Origin: Roseinatronobacter thiooxidans | GTDB taxonomy: Bacteria; Pseudomonadota; Alphaproteobacteria; Rhodobacterales; Rhodobacteraceae | Length of the DNA: 64,000 nt | NCBI RefSeq assembly: GCF_001870675.1 | Contig: NZ_MEHT01000018.1 | Span: forward strand, 124,001 to 188,000 | Direction: 5' to 3' | Part shown: piece after piece, positions 53,380-61,521 of the stretch | Layout of the letters: each line of letters starts with the position of its first letter | Position numbering within the stretch: position 1 is the first letter of the stretch | The notes under the pieces: generated by a model | The model's input: the letters and a program-made list of their open reading frames with translations, nothing else | The model's database searches: none | What the model was told of the DNA's origin: nothing | Made by a program: the position numbers and the translations under genes

Positions 53380-53537
53380 TCTTCCTTCCAGACTGTCTAC
53401 GGCTTGCATATGCCGCGTTCTGGTGCGCGTGCATGCTGATGTGCCTGCAAAACCTTGCGGCAGGATACAGGCTTGTGCAAGACTACACCACGCAAGCTGG
53501 GTTTTGCAAAGACGGCCTCTGAGAAAGGAAACTGCGC

Positions 53538-54008
53538 GTGCAACGTGTCACAATCACCTTGCCCGGCCCGTTATGCACGGAATTGGACCGCCATGTTGCG
53601 GACAGGCGCTATGACAACCGCTCTGAGGCCGTGCGCGACCTGCTGCGCACAGCCCTGCGCGACACCGCCGCCCCTGCGCAGACCGGCACGGCGATGGGTG
53701 TTCTGTCTTATGTCTATGACCATCACACCCGCGATCTGGCCAGCCGTCTGATGCACCATCACCATGACCACCATACGCTGAGCATCACCACAAGCCATGT
53801 CCATCTGGACCATGACACATGTCTGGAAACCGCCATTCTGCGCGGCCCTGTCGCGGCTTTGCGCGCCTATGCCGATGGCGTTCTGGGCCAGCGCGGCGTC
53901 CTGCATGGCAATCTGTTCCTGATCCCGATTGAAGCGCGCGTGCACACCCATGACCATGGCCACGGCGCAGACCACCATGAGCATCTGCATGTGAAAGACA
54001 GCTTTTAG
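53538..54008 (+). CDS. nikR: nickel-responsive transcriptional regulator NikR
   Basis: 156 residues. A ribbon-helix-helix DNA-binding domain (1-45, QRVTITLPGPL and SEAVRDLLRTALRD) and an ACT-like metal-binding domain (about 55-140). The high-affinity nickel ligands of E. coli NikR (His76, His87, His89, Cys95) fall at the same numbers: LMHHHHDHH, then SHVHLDHDTC. The C-terminal tail is unusually rich in His (HTHDHGHGADHHEHLH), which could be an additional metal store. NikR with Ni2+ represses nickel import. It starts with GTG behind AAAGGAA. A perfect NikR operator is upstream of nikL at 57474. Confidence 0.95.
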   Translation: MQRVTITLPGPLCTELDRHVADRRYDNRSEAVRDLLRTALRDTAAPAQTGTAMGVLSYVYDHHTRDLASRLMHHHHDHHTLSITTSHVHLDHDTCLETAILRGPVAALRAYADGVLGQRGVLHGNLFLIPIEARVHTHDHGHGADHHEHLHVKDSF

Positions 54009-54259
54009 GCTTCGGCCGTGATATAGGATTCGCTGTGTCTCTGGCTTTTGCGCGGGTGTCTGCATTGGCGAGACAGGCAGAGATGCAGGTGCAGCGGATG
54101 CGCGAAGGGCGGTCTGCGGACGGAGCGGACGTTCGATACATCTGTGCATAAATCCAGAGAGATCAGAAGTTTGACCAGTCTGTTGCTTTGGTTATCAGAT
54201 GGTATAGGATTTTTTCCAGATAGATTCTTGCAAACTTTCAATCGACAAAGAGGGCAAAG

Positions 54260-54787
54260 ATGGGAAAACGCGGTCTGGACGATCCTTTCTATGAACGCCT
54301 GCACACATTTCTAAATGCGACTAAGGGTGAGACCGAAAGGGGGCGCGCCCTTGTCGCAGCTTCATTGATCGAGGAAATGCTCGAAGAGGTTCTGCGGGGC
54401 TTTTTCTTGGCTGACTCGGCGACAAAGAAACTGTTTGACGATCCAAACGCCCCACTATCTACACTTTCATCAAAGGCTTCGGCTAGCCGAGCGCTCGGGC
54501 TAATATCAGCCGAAGAATTCAGAGATATCGAGTTGGTTCGGAAAATACGTAATGCTTTTGCGCACAGCGTAATGTGTTCATTCGACAATGATAAAATCAA
54601 AAGTTGGGCTAGTGCGCTAAAGGTAGGAATGTCCACCCTCGACGCACTTGAAAATGGGCACAAGTCACGTGTGGATGACCCGAAACAGCGATTTGGTATG
54701 GTAACTGCAAGTCTTGTCAGTTCACTTTATAATCGCGCTCACTACGTGAAAAAAGAGCGGCTAACAGATCGAACCTGGCCACTATAG
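54260..54787 (+). CDS. HEPN/MltR-like protein of unknown function, low-G+C insert
   Basis: 175 residues, all alpha-helical in pattern. The central DDPNAPLSTLSSKASASRAL and VRKIRNAFAHS block (RNAFAH, Arg97 to His102) fits the R-N-x3-H motif of HEPN ribonucleases and the IRNxFAH block of the MltR/YggD (mannitol repressor) family, so it is one of these or close to both. The gene and its 250 bp leader are clearly richer in A+T and use codons (ATA, TTA-type) rarer in its neighbours, which suggests transfer. It lies between nikR and the nik transport operon, without an antitoxin or partner I can see. A toxin, a defence-type RNase or a regulator are all possible; no function is shown. Confidence 0.6.
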   Translation: MGKRGLDDPFYERLHTFLNATKGETERGRALVAASLIEEMLEEVLRGFFLADSATKKLFDDPNAPLSTLSSKASASRALGLISAEEFRDIELVRKIRNAFAHSVMCSFDNDKIKSWASALKVGMSTLDALENGHKSRVDDPKQRFGMVTASLVSSLYNRAHYVKKERLTDRTWPL

Positions 54788-54915
54788 CTGTTTTCTAGTT
54801 GTGATTGCTTGCGTCGGCAAAGCGCTCATACCAACGAAGCCGCACGCGGCACGCGCCCAAGGCATCGCTCATATGAAACGGCCATAAACGGCATCAGATG
54901 GACACACCGCACCAC

Positions 54916-55674
54916 CTAGGCCGTGGCTTGCGGACTGTGACCGTGGCTGGCCGCGTCATGCGGTGTCAGGGAATGCGGAACCTCTTGCCCATGCGCGGCC
55001 ATCAACGCCGCATTGCCCAACACCTCGCGCGCAGGGCCATCGGCGCAGATGCGCCCTGCGTCCAGCACGATCACGCGCGGGCACAGGTCCAGCAGCAGTT
55101 CCAGATCATGGCTGGCAATCAGCATCGCCTGCTCCATGCCTGCCAGCAGCGTGATCAGGCGGCGGCGGCTGCGCAGGTCCAGCGCGGCAGAGGGTTCGTC
55201 CAGCAGCATCAGCGCGGGCTGCATCACCAGCGCCCCCGCGATGCAGGCGCGGCGCTTTTCGCCACCGGACAACTGGGTGACGGGCCGATCCTCCAGCCCG
55301 CTTAGCCCGCAAGCGTCCAAAGCATCCGCGACACGGGCTGCCACCTCGGGCGCGGGCAGGCCCAGATTGCGCGCGCCAAAGGCGACATCCTCGATCAGGG
55401 TGGGGCAAAACAGCTGGTCATCGGCCTGTTGGAACACCAGCGCCACATCCGGTTGGAACTGGCCTTTGCGCACAGGCTGGCCCGAGAGGCGCAACGCGCC
55501 GCTTTGGGGGGGCAGAATGCCCGCAATCGTGTGAAACAGGCTGGTCTTGCCCGCGCCATTCGGCCCCACCAGCCCCACACGCGCGCCCCGCTCCAGCGTG
55601 AAACTTACATCTTCCAGCACCGGCCCCTGCCCCGGCCAGCCCACTGACACAGTGTCGAGTTCCAGCAGGCTCAT
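54916..55674 (-). CDS. nikO: nickel ECF/CbiO-type ABC transporter ATPase
   Basis: 252 residues. Walker A VGLVGPNGAGKTSL (about 33-46), the ABC signature TQLSGGEKRRACIAGAL (about 133-150) and Walker B ALMLLDEPSAALD. It powers the NikM-NikQ importer. The C-terminus ends with a His-containing LTPHDAASHGH tail. ATG 55674 opens MSLLELDTVSVG and overlaps the nikQ stop by 4 bp. Last gene of nikLMQO; it could not be told from a cobalt CbiO by itself, but the NikR operator upstream makes nickel the substrate. Confidence 0.9.
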   Translation of the reverse strand: MSLLELDTVSVGWPGQGPVLEDVSFTLERGARVGLVGPNGAGKTSLFHTIAGILPPQSGALRLSGQPVRKGQFQPDVALVFQQADDQLFCPTLIEDVAFGARNLGLPAPEVAARVADALDACGLSGLEDRPVTQLSGGEKRRACIAGALVMQPALMLLDEPSAALDLRSRRRLITLLAGMEQAMLIASHDLELLLDLCPRVIVLDAGRICADGPAREVLGNAALMAAHGQEVPHSLTPHDAASHGHSPQATA

Positions 55675-56387
55675 AAGCGGTCCAGCCACAGGACAAACAG
55701 CGCCAGCACCAGCGCGCCCGCCATGAAACCCCAATCGCGCGCAAGCAGCGGCGGCGCAGGGGCCGCCAGCCCTGAACTATAGCCGCGCAAACGCATTGCC
55801 GCCCAGAGCTGTTCGGACCGCGCCTGCGCGCGGATCAGGCTGGTGGCCAGCAGCAGCGCATGTTCGGGCAAGGCCCGCCACCCCGATCTGCCCCCGCGCA
55901 ACCGTCTCGCAAGGCGTGCGCGGGCCAGTTGCGCCGCGACCTCGTCCATATAGCGCAATGTCAGCAACGCGAGATCGGCCATCAGCGCAGGCACGCCCAG
56001 CGCGCGCATGGCGGCAACCAGTTGCAGCACCGGCACTGGAGAGAGCAGCGCCAGCGTCAGCGCAACAATGGCCAGCAAGCGCGCGGCAATCAGCGCGCCT
56101 GCCTGCGCCCCCTCCAGATACAGAGTAAGCGGGCCGATGCGGGCAAACACTGTCTCGCCCGCGATCATCGGCAAAACCACCATAAACCCGCAGGCCAGCA
56201 CCACAGCGCCCCGAAGCCGCGCCAATTCGCGCCATGACAGGCCAGCGGCTAACACCGCCACAGCGGCGATGGCCCCCAGCGCAAGCAGGGTGTCAAGGGT
56301 TTGCACAGCGGCAAAGCCGAATGCCAGCACGAAAGCGGCAACCAGCCGCGCACGCGCGGACACTGGGGTGGCGACCGCCCTAGCCAT
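55671..56387 (-). CDS. nikQ: nickel transport permease of the CbiQ type
   Basis: 238 residues with about six hydrophobic helices, CbiQ/EcfT family. The cytosolic ARLARRLRGGRSGWRAL and the two-repeat Ala-Arg-Gly coupling motif LLATSLIRAQARSEQLWAAMRLRGY (about 180-205) are those that contact the ATPase. It is the transmembrane (T) component of the nickel importer. ATG 56387 overlaps the nikM stop by about 8 bp. Confidence 0.88.
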   Translation of the reverse strand: MARAVATPVSARARLVAAFVLAFGFAAVQTLDTLLALGAIAAVAVLAAGLSWRELARLRGAVVLACGFMVVLPMIAGETVFARIGPLTLYLEGAQAGALIAARLLAIVALTLALLSPVPVLQLVAAMRALGVPALMADLALLTLRYMDEVAAQLARARLARRLRGGRSGWRALPEHALLLATSLIRAQARSEQLWAAMRLRGYSSGLAAPAPPLLARDWGFMAGALVLALFVLWLDRL

Positions 56388-57003
56388 AAGACAGCAAGTA
56401 CGGCGCGGCGCGGCGCAAGACGCGCAAGACAGCCACCACAATCACCCCCTCGGCCAGCATCAGGGGGATATGCGCCAAGGCGAAGGCCTGAAGCGCTGCC
56501 CGTTCTGCCGCAGGGTCCAGCGCCACCGGCAGGCCCGCCAGCACAAGGCCCGCGAAAATCGCAACAGCGGCCAGAACCGCGCCACAGCCCGCGCAGAGCG
56601 CGGCGAGATCAGGCCAGCGCGTGCCCCCCACCTGCCAGATGCCAAAGGAGAGCAGCGCAGGCAGCCCAAGGATCAGCCCATTCAGCCCCAACGTGGTCAG
56701 CCCGCCATGCCCGAACAGCACCGCTTGCAAAAACAGGCCCACCAGAATGGCAGGCACGGCGAACCAGCCCAGCATCACCCCCAACAGCCCCGCCAGCACC
56801 AGATGCACCGAGGCAGGCGGCACAGGTATTGCCACCAGAGAGGCCGCGAAGAACACAGTTGTCAGCATGGCCGCGCGCGGGATAGCGGCGGACGGGTCTG
56901 CCATCTGCTTGATGCGCGACAGCGCCACCGCGGCCAGCAGCCCCGCGCCGCCATAGCCCGCCAGCGCCATCTGCACCGGAACAATACCATCAGGCAGATG
57001 CAT
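56380..57003 (-). CDS. nikM: nickel transport substrate-binding membrane protein of the CbiM type
   Basis: 207 residues, CbiM/NikM family, about seven transmembrane segments. The N-terminal MHLPDGI is diagnostic: the free amino group, the His2 side chain and backbone amides coordinate the metal in NikM/CbiM structures. VHLVLAGLLGVMLGWFAVPAILVGLFLQAVLFGHGGLTTLGLN holds the conserved metal-handling histidines. The start overlaps the end of nikL by 14 bp. Substrate is nickel by context (NikR operator, NikL). Confidence 0.92.
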   Translation of the reverse strand: MHLPDGIVPVQMALAGYGGAGLLAAVALSRIKQMADPSAAIPRAAMLTTVFFAASLVAIPVPPASVHLVLAGLLGVMLGWFAVPAILVGLFLQAVLFGHGGLTTLGLNGLILGLPALLSFGIWQVGGTRWPDLAALCAGCGAVLAAVAIFAGLVLAGLPVALDPAAERAALQAFALAHIPLMLAEGVIVVAVLRVLRRAAPYLLSYG

Positions 57004-57451
57004 CGCTTCCCCCTTTGCGCGCGCGGATATACAGGCCCGTTCCCAGCGCCCCCCACGCGACCAGCGCCACCATCAGCGCGCGTTGGGTCCATGTCTGCGC
57101 GGGGGCACGCGCTAGGCTGGCAGGGGCAGCCCCGCCAATCTCGACCGATGTGGTCACCCCATGCCCCGCCTGCCGCATCTGCACCGCCCAAGCCCCTGCT
57201 ATGGCATCGGGGATGAACTCGAACCGGCCATCACGATCCGCGACGCCCTGTCCCCAGACTTCAGTCGGTGCATCGGGGGCGTAGATGATGACCTGCGCAT
57301 GGGCCATCGGCGCGCCTGTGTCATAGCGGGCATGCAGGCGGATGGCTTGGGCGGTTTCAACCTCGATCACCGCGGCGTGGCTATGCGCGGCCATCGGGGC
57401 GCTGATACCCAGCGTCAGGACAAGGCCAAAACAGGCAGCAAGCCGGTGCAT
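56990..57451 (-). CDS. nikL: NikL-like nickel importer accessory protein
   Basis: 153 residues. Signal peptide (1-22, ACFGLVLTLGISAPMAAHSHA), a beta-sandwich carboxypeptidase-regulatory-like domain (about 26-110, YDTGAPMAHAQVIIYAPDA) and one C-terminal membrane helix (about 123-142, MVALVAWGALGTGLYIRARK). This is the NikL type of accessory protein that replaces CbiN in some Ni importers. The mature N-terminus starts SHAAVIE with His24 possibly a metal ligand. First gene of nikLMQO; its partner NikK is not present. It follows a perfect NikR operator. Confidence 0.78.
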   Translation of the reverse strand: MHRLAACFGLVLTLGISAPMAAHSHAAVIEVETAQAIRLHARYDTGAPMAHAQVIIYAPDAPTEVWGQGVADRDGRFEFIPDAIAGAWAVQMRQAGHGVTTSVEIGGAAPASLARAPAQTWTQRALMVALVAWGALGTGLYIRARKGGSDASA

Positions 57452-57473
57452 GAAAGATGTCCTATTGCCGAGG

Positions 57474-57501
57474 GTATGATGTTTCTATGAATTTGTCATA
57501 C
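57474..57501. promoter_or_regulatory. NikR operator upstream of nikLMQO
   Basis: GTATGA (57474-57479), 16 bases, TCATAC (57496-57501): an exact match to the E. coli nikA operator GTATGA-N16-TCATAC. It lies 23 bp before the nikL start codon, so NikR bound with nickel would block the promoter of nikLMQO. The symmetry extends one base on each side (GG...CC). Confidence 0.9.
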
Positions 57502-57729
57502 CCGCGCGGGGCGAGGCGTCAAGCGGGGCATTCGAGCCTTTGAAACCAGCGCTTCCAAAGCTCATGTATATGAAAAACCTGAAATTTCCGCCTGAAACCA
57601 ACGCCGCGCAATGGCGCAGGCAGGACATGCTGCACATTTCAAGCTAGCGCTATATGCCTGAATATTTTGCGCTAAATGAAAATATGACCGAAAACTGGGC
57701 AAACTACGAATCTCAAAGCCCGCCGCACT

Positions 57730-58443
57730 TCACCCCGCGCGGCTGCCCGTATTCCTCGCCGTGCCCATATACAGGATCGATGTCAGCGGCAGGCGGCCGA
57801 ATTTCAGATCGCCGCGCAAGTTTATGCCGCGCGGGCCAAGCCCTGTCAGTGGCCCCGGTTCCAGCCCTGCCGCTGTCAGCGCCGCGCGCAACTCTGCCGG
57901 TTTGATGAACATGGCGGGGTCATGCGTGCCTTTGGGCAGAATGCGCAGCACATCTTCGGCCATGGTAATGGTCACCAGACGCGCAAGCGGGTTGCGGTTG
58001 ATCGTGTCGAACAGGAACATCCCGTCAGGGACCAGCACGCGCGCCACCTCGGACATGACAAGGGGCAAGTCCTGCACATGTTCCAGCACATCGACGCAGA
58101 CCACCGCATCGAAACTTTCCGGTTCGTAGGGCAGCGCTTCGCCCACGCCCACATCATAGCGGATATCATGGCCCATCTGCGCGGCATGGGCGCGCGCGGC
58201 CTCCACTGCCTGCGCGGCGGGGTCAATGCCAGTCACTTGCGCGCCGCGCGCGGCCAGTGCCTCGGCCATGAAGCCGCCCGCGCAGCCCAGATCCAGCACG
58301 CGCTTGCCCGCCCAGTCGATCTGGCGATCGAACCATGACAGCCGCCCCGGCACCATGGCTTTCAGCGTCCGCACCCAGCGTATCTCGTCCGACCACCAGT
58401 GATCGGCCACCTTGTCATAGATTGTCAGGTCATTTCGGGTCAT
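57730..58443 (-). CDS. ubiG: ubiquinone biosynthesis O-methyltransferase (UbiG)
   Basis: 237 residues; SAM-dependent O-methylation of polyprenyl-catechol and of demethylubiquinol, two steps of ubiquinone synthesis. MTRNDLTIYDKVADHWWS and WVRTLKAMVPGRLSWF open the protein, RVLDLGCAGGFMAEALAARG (about 47-66) is SAM motif I, FDAVVCVDVLEHV is the motif II/III. ATG 58443 is preceded in the same operon by the MddA-like gene (14 bp overlap). Between here and nikL (57502-57729) is 228 bp without recognisable features. Confidence 0.85.
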   Translation of the reverse strand: MTRNDLTIYDKVADHWWSDEIRWVRTLKAMVPGRLSWFDRQIDWAGKRVLDLGCAGGFMAEALAARGAQVTGIDPAAQAVEAARAHAAQMGHDIRYDVGVGEALPYEPESFDAVVCVDVLEHVQDLPLVMSEVARVLVPDGMFLFDTINRNPLARLVTITMAEDVLRILPKGTHDPAMFIKPAELRAALTAAGLEPGPLTGLGPRGINLRGDLKFGRLPLTSILYMGTARNTGSRAG

Positions 58444-59239
58444 TGGACGGAATCCTTGGCAGGGCATAGGGGGTGCGGGCGCGATACTGGGCAAACCTGT
58501 CGCCATAGCGGGCAGCGAAGCGGCGTTCTTTCAGGCGTGGGGCCAGCAGACAATAGGCAGTATAGCTGATGGCCAGAAGCAACTGGTCCGGTGTCCAGAC
58601 AGGCACGGTCCACAGCGTCAGGGCAAAAGCCACATAGATCGGCTGGCGGATCAGGCGGAACAGCCCGCGCGTGGGCATGTCGGGAAAGCGCGGGGCGATG
58701 CGCCCCATCAGCGACATCCAGCCCAGCGCGCCCGATTGCACTTCGGCCCCCGCATCGAAACTGGCTTTCAGCAAGATCAGCCATGACGCGCCATAAGCTG
58801 CGCAGACAAGCACAAAGGCCACCCCCTCTGCGCGCCACCAGACAATGCCGGATGGTGTCCAGAGCGCGAATAACGCCAGCAATTGCAAGGACGCGATCAG
58901 CGCATAGGTCGTGGTTGCCAGCGTGGCCCCATGCGGGCCGGGAACCAGCCGCGCCAGCAGGCGGCTGCCTTTGGCTGTCAGAAACAGCGAATGCGCCAGC
59001 GGGAATTGCGCGATCAGCGCGATATTCGCCGCCCAGGCATAGGGCTGCGGCACCTGCCCGAAGCTTTCGCTTAAGCCAAAGAACATGGCCACGATCATGG
59101 CCAGCACGGCCAGCGCGAAGACCAGATGCGTGGTCAGCCCCAGCACCAGCGCCAGTGCAATGCGCCCCGCCCCTGCGGGCGGGCGCGCGGCGGCGCGGAT
59201 CAGACGCAACAGGCCAGTGACGCGCGGGTCATCCCACAT
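58430..59239 (-). CDS. MddA-like membrane methyltransferase (NnrU/ICMT family)
   Basis: About 269 residues with five or six transmembrane helices. AQFPLAHSLFLTAKGSRLL and a following TTYALIASLQLLALFALWTPSGIVWW match the QHS...ERSTYV...FWQWRP block of methanethiol S-methyltransferase MddA and its NnrU/isoprenylcysteine methyltransferase relatives; the C-terminal GLFRLIRQPIYVAFALTLWT and RLKERRFAARYGDRFAQYRART fit too (ERDL/RY in MddA). If truly MddA it makes DMS from methanethiol. Without the exact catalytic residues it may be another ICMT-like enzyme. ATG 59239 overlaps the preceding FAD enzyme by 11 bp, and ubiG follows. Confidence 0.6.
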   Translation of the reverse strand: MWDDPRVTGLLRLIRAAARPPAGAGRIALALVLGLTTHLVFALAVLAMIVAMFFGLSESFGQVPQPYAWAANIALIAQFPLAHSLFLTAKGSRLLARLVPGPHGATLATTTYALIASLQLLALFALWTPSGIVWWRAEGVAFVLVCAAYGASWLILLKASFDAGAEVQSGALGWMSLMGRIAPRFPDMPTRGLFRLIRQPIYVAFALTLWTVPVWTPDQLLLAISYTAYCLLAPRLKERRFAARYGDRFAQYRARTPYALPRIPSNDPK

Positions 59240-60194
59240 GGGCTTGGCCCAAGATAGCGCGAGCAATCGCGCGCCCGCTGGCCCAAGCATCCTCGACCCG
59301 CGCGCCAAGGCACCAGTCACCGCCCAGATACAGGCTGCGATCGGCAGAATGCAGGAACGGCTGGCCCAAGGGCTGCGCCACCCGCGCATAGCGCCAGCGA
59401 TGCGCGCTGGCATAGGTTGCATGACGGGGGTCGGCCCCTATCGCATCGCATAATAGCGGCAGCAGTTCCGCCGCAATCTGGTCGGGCGTCAGTTCCAGAT
59501 GCGCGGCAGACCAGTCCGCGCCCGCCTGCGCAACCCATGTGGTTGCCACAGCGCTGCGCGCCGGTTTGCTACTATTCTGCGCGATCCATGCCAGAGGGTG
59601 GGCTGTGTCGTATCTGTGCATGAACGGGCGCGGGCTGTCGGGCGGGAAAGCGGCCATCAGGGTCAGGCAGGGCTGCATCCGCAGGGCGGCCACACCCTCC
59701 ACAAGCGGGTGATCCGCACCCAGCAGGCCCGCCACTTGGGGCGCAGGGATGGTGACGATGACGCGCGGGGCCAAAAACACCCCTTGCGCCGTTGAAACCT
59801 GCCAGCCGTCCCTTGCCTGCACCAGTGCTGTCACCTCGCAGCTTTGCCGGATATCCAGCCCCGCCGCCATGGCCCGCGCCAGCGCTGTCATACCCGGCGC
59901 GCCCACCAGATGGGGCGCATCGGCCCCGTCTTGCCACAGCGCCGCACCGGCCTGTTCCAGTTCGCGCGCAAAGCCTGCATCGCGCGGGTTCACATATTGC
60001 GCGCCGTGATCGAAGCTGACCTCGCCCGCAGGCAAGGCAACGCGCCGCGTGGCGATGCGCCCGCCAATGCCGCGCCCCTTGTCCAGAACCATAACCGATT
60101 GCCCCGCACCGGCAAGGGCGCGCGCGCAGGTGATCCCTGCCATGCCCGCCCCGATGACCAGCACATCTGAATGTAACTTATCGCCCTGCACCAT
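59229..60194 (-). CDS. NAD(P)/FAD-dependent amine oxidase-like oxidoreductase
   Basis: 321 residues of the renalase/amine-oxidase-like flavoprotein group. The VLVIGAGMAGITCARALAGAG motif (about 12-32) and VLDKGRGIGGRIATRR (about 35-50, with the GGRxxT/A block) bind FAD; the C-terminus ends LYLGGDWCLGARVEDAWASGR, the usual closing ribose/FAD motif. Substrate unknown. ATG 60194 follows AGGGGA; the GTG 18 bp upstream has no good ribosome-binding site. Leads the operon FAD enzyme - MddA-like - ubiG. Confidence 0.85.
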   Translation of the reverse strand: MVQGDKLHSDVLVIGAGMAGITCARALAGAGQSVMVLDKGRGIGGRIATRRVALPAGEVSFDHGAQYVNPRDAGFARELEQAGAALWQDGADAPHLVGAPGMTALARAMAAGLDIRQSCEVTALVQARDGWQVSTAQGVFLAPRVIVTIPAPQVAGLLGADHPLVEGVAALRMQPCLTLMAAFPPDSPRPFMHRYDTAHPLAWIAQNSSKPARSAVATTWVAQAGADWSAAHLELTPDQIAAELLPLLCDAIGADPRHATYASAHRWRYARVAQPLGQPFLHSADRSLYLGGDWCLGARVEDAWASGRAIARAILGQAHVG

Positions 60195-60345
60195 ATTCCC
60201 CTGATGGACCACCTACCCGCATGGCGGGAGTTAACGCGCGCCACGGCGCTTTCAAACCGATAATGCCCTGTACCTCGGTCCAGCCGCCAGCGCGTGACAC
60301 CCCCATCGCCAGAAGGGGCCAAGCCTTGGATGGGCGCGCTTTGGC

Positions 60346-61344
60346 CTAGCCACGGGCCAGCGCTGTCAGTGTGTCATGCAAAGGGCGTGGCAGCGCGATC
60401 ATGGTTGCACGGGCCGCACGCTCGGCCATGCGGCGGGCACCGGGCAGGCGCGCGCCCTCCTGCCCCTCAATCGCGGCAAACATCGCCTCGGCGCGGTCGG
60501 TGAAGCCGGGCGCAAAGCGTGCGGGGTCCAGCACAAGGATGAAATGCGCCAGATCGGGCGCAGGGCCTTTGTCATCAAACAGCGAACTGGCCTGATAGGC
60601 GAAATTCGCGCCCGCCAGCCCCGCTGTCAGCAATTCGACCATCAGCGCAAGTGCGGCGCCCTTGGCCCCGCCAGAAGGGACCATTGTGCCCGCCATCGCA
60701 GCGTCGGCATCGGTTGTCGGGTTGCCTGCCACATCCATTGCCCAGCCTTCGGGAATAGGTGTGCCTGCTTTTTGCGCCAGCATTACCTTGCCGCGCGCCA
60801 CATGGCTAAGTGACAGGTCAATCACCAGCGGCGCACCGCTTGCGCGCGGGGCCGCGAATGCGATGGGATTGGTGCCATAGAGCGGGCGATTGCCGCCCCA
60901 AGGGGCCATTGCTGCGGGCGCATTGGCAAGCGCCATGGCGATCAACCCCTCTCGCGCAAAGGGTTCGACCGCCTGCCCTGCCACACCAAAATGATGCGAA
61001 TGCGTGACCGACACAACCGCCACGCCCAGTTCCCGTGCGACAGCGCGCGCCGCCTGTGCGCCTGCCGCGATTGCGGCAAAGGCCAGCCCGTATCCGGCAT
61101 CAACCCGCAGCACTGCACCATCGCGCGTGATAACAGGTTCGGCTTGGGCCTGAACCTTGCCGGTGCGCATCTGGTCTGCATAGAACGGCGCGCGCGCCAA
61201 CCCGTGCGAGGGCAGCCCCTCCTGCTCGGCCTGAACCAAGGCCTGTGCGGCGGGGCGTGCCAGTTTTTCGGGCATGCCTGCCGCTGCAAATGCCGCAACA
61301 ACCAGCGCAATCGCGGCATCCGGGGGTATCTGGACTGTATCCAT
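60346..61344 (-). CDS. Ldh family (malate/lactate/ureidoglycolate) oxidoreductase
   Basis: 332 residues of the Ldh_2 family of NAD(P)-dependent dehydrogenases with an unusual fold, which includes sulfolactate, malate, ureidoglycolate and delta-1-piperideine-2-carboxylate/pyrroline-2-carboxylate reductases. SHGLARAPFYADQM (about 45-60), SHHFGVAGQAVEPFAREGLIAMALANAPAAMAPWGG (with the catalytic His) and LPSGGAKGAALALMVEL-like GGAKG are conserved. It faces a GlxA-type regulator 177 bp away, which probably controls it; substrate is open. ATG 61344 begins MDTVQIPPDA. Confidence 0.85.
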   Translation of the reverse strand: MDTVQIPPDAAIALVVAAFAAAGMPEKLARPAAQALVQAEQEGLPSHGLARAPFYADQMRTGKVQAQAEPVITRDGAVLRVDAGYGLAFAAIAAGAQAARAVARELGVAVVSVTHSHHFGVAGQAVEPFAREGLIAMALANAPAAMAPWGGNRPLYGTNPIAFAAPRASGAPLVIDLSLSHVARGKVMLAQKAGTPIPEGWAMDVAGNPTTDADAAMAGTMVPSGGAKGAALALMVELLTAGLAGANFAYQASSLFDDKGPAPDLAHFILVLDPARFAPGFTDRAEAMFAAIEGQEGARLPGARRMAERAARATMIALPRPLHDTLTALARG

Positions 61345-61521
61345 CGCGGCTATCCTGTGTTCTGCTCTCGCGCTTATGCTTGAAATGCCTATAGTTTTCA
61401 CCTGATACCGAAGTCAATGATGCGGCTGGACAGGGTCGACCGCAGCGTGGTTCTGTGGTGCCAAAGGCAAACCAGCCAAAGCGGGCTGCGCGAAATATTC
61501 GACCTGAAGGAGCGAGGGGCG

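Noticed and set aside
54788-57600. Cobalamin riboswitch as control of the CbiMQO-type importer
   Set aside because: No B12-box-like sequence is visible and there is a perfect NikR operator instead, so nickel is the substrate.
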